Assembly (NCBI GenBank): GCA_032622095.1
Contig: CP136062.1
Span: forward strand, 160,824,875-160,888,874
Direction: 5' to 3'
DNA from: Siphonodentalium dalli
Taxonomy: Eukaryota; Mollusca; Scaphopoda; Gadilida; Siphonodentaliidae
DNA: 64,000 nucleotides
Positions 63,807-64,000 of this stretch are shown here, in pieces. Below the pieces are notes generated by a model. That model searched no databases. It was not told the origin of the DNA and was given only the letters and a program-made list of their open reading frames with translations. The position numbers and the translations under genes are program-made. Position 1 is the first letter of the stretch, and every line of letters starts with the position of its first letter.

Positions 63807-64000
63807 ACAATACTAGTCATAGCACTCAATGTCTCTTGGTGCACAATTTGGTGAGGATAATGCGCTCAGCAATTTATTGGGTGTATAATCAACTTCTCCG
63901 TTAGTTAGAAAACGGAGAGTTCTAAAATTGTTATACTTGTTACTGACAAATCTAAGATTGATCTTGTAGGACAGTATATGACTCTGCAGTATGAAAAATG

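Overview
This window looks like a gene-free stretch of an animal nuclear genome built almost entirely of repeats. No rRNA, tRNA, CRISPR or bacterial-type operon is visible, and no open frame gives a protein family I recognise. The longest frames (about 240 codons) lie inside a 78-bp minisatellite whose length is a multiple of three, and most others are translations of transposon inverted repeats. Several repeat styles point to a marine lophotrochozoan, most likely a mollusc: Helentron-like elements with about 150-bp internal repeats beside a (TGTC)n microsatellite, ending in a hairpin plus CTCTCGTT; the phrase GAGTTATGGCCCTTTTTCGA; and AAATCCAAGATGGC tandem repeats. This assignment is from memory of such genomes, not from a search.

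Layout. 1-6.8 kb: dispersed repeat F (one copy with a 78-bp tandem expansion), two Helentron-like elements, and several MITEs, one nested in another. 6.9-9.4 kb: one 2.46-kb inverted-repeat element with TACCGCGG-rich ends. 9.5-12.9 kb: a roughly 360-bp tandem repeat carrying TTAA-type and hAT-like insertions, with empty sites preserved in neighbouring units. 12.9-15.3 kb: MITEs and a 35-bp minisatellite seeded by a transposon end. 15.3-17.9 kb: a 2.2-kb element with a 10-bp direct repeat, filled by a 165-bp tandem array. 18-24.6 kb: foldback elements and two elements with hAT-type ends. 24.7-30.6 kb: two head-to-tail Helentron-like units of about 2.5 kb, plus a third remnant. 30.6-32.2 kb: a 76-bp array and a host repeat block. 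32.2-45.5 kb: a 13.3-kb satellite of 60/62-bp monomers with higher-order structure. 45.5-52.8 kb: host repeat block, MITEs and a 53-bp array. 52.8-56.1 kb: a 29-bp minisatellite. 56-64 kb: more MITEs, including nested ones, and short duplicated blocks.

Recurring families (names are mine). B: TTAA-flanked, CCCTTTCATGACTGGAGC ends, about 255 bp. C: TTAA-flanked, CCCTTTACCCAACA ends, about 400 bp. E: CCCTTTCAGTGCC ends. D: 8-bp target duplications, CAAGCCTGCAAATAG ends, hAT-like. T: palindromic, TA-flanked, CAGTAATGCCC ends, Tc1/mariner-like, at least 11 copies. B and C are otherwise different but share the same roughly 60-bp hairpin cassette, usually twice per element. No transposase is encoded here, so every copy would have to be moved from elsewhere.

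The main pattern is the repeated birth of tandem arrays from pieces of dispersed elements. For at least three of the arrays, a seed unit can be seen inside a transposon or dispersed repeat in the same window.
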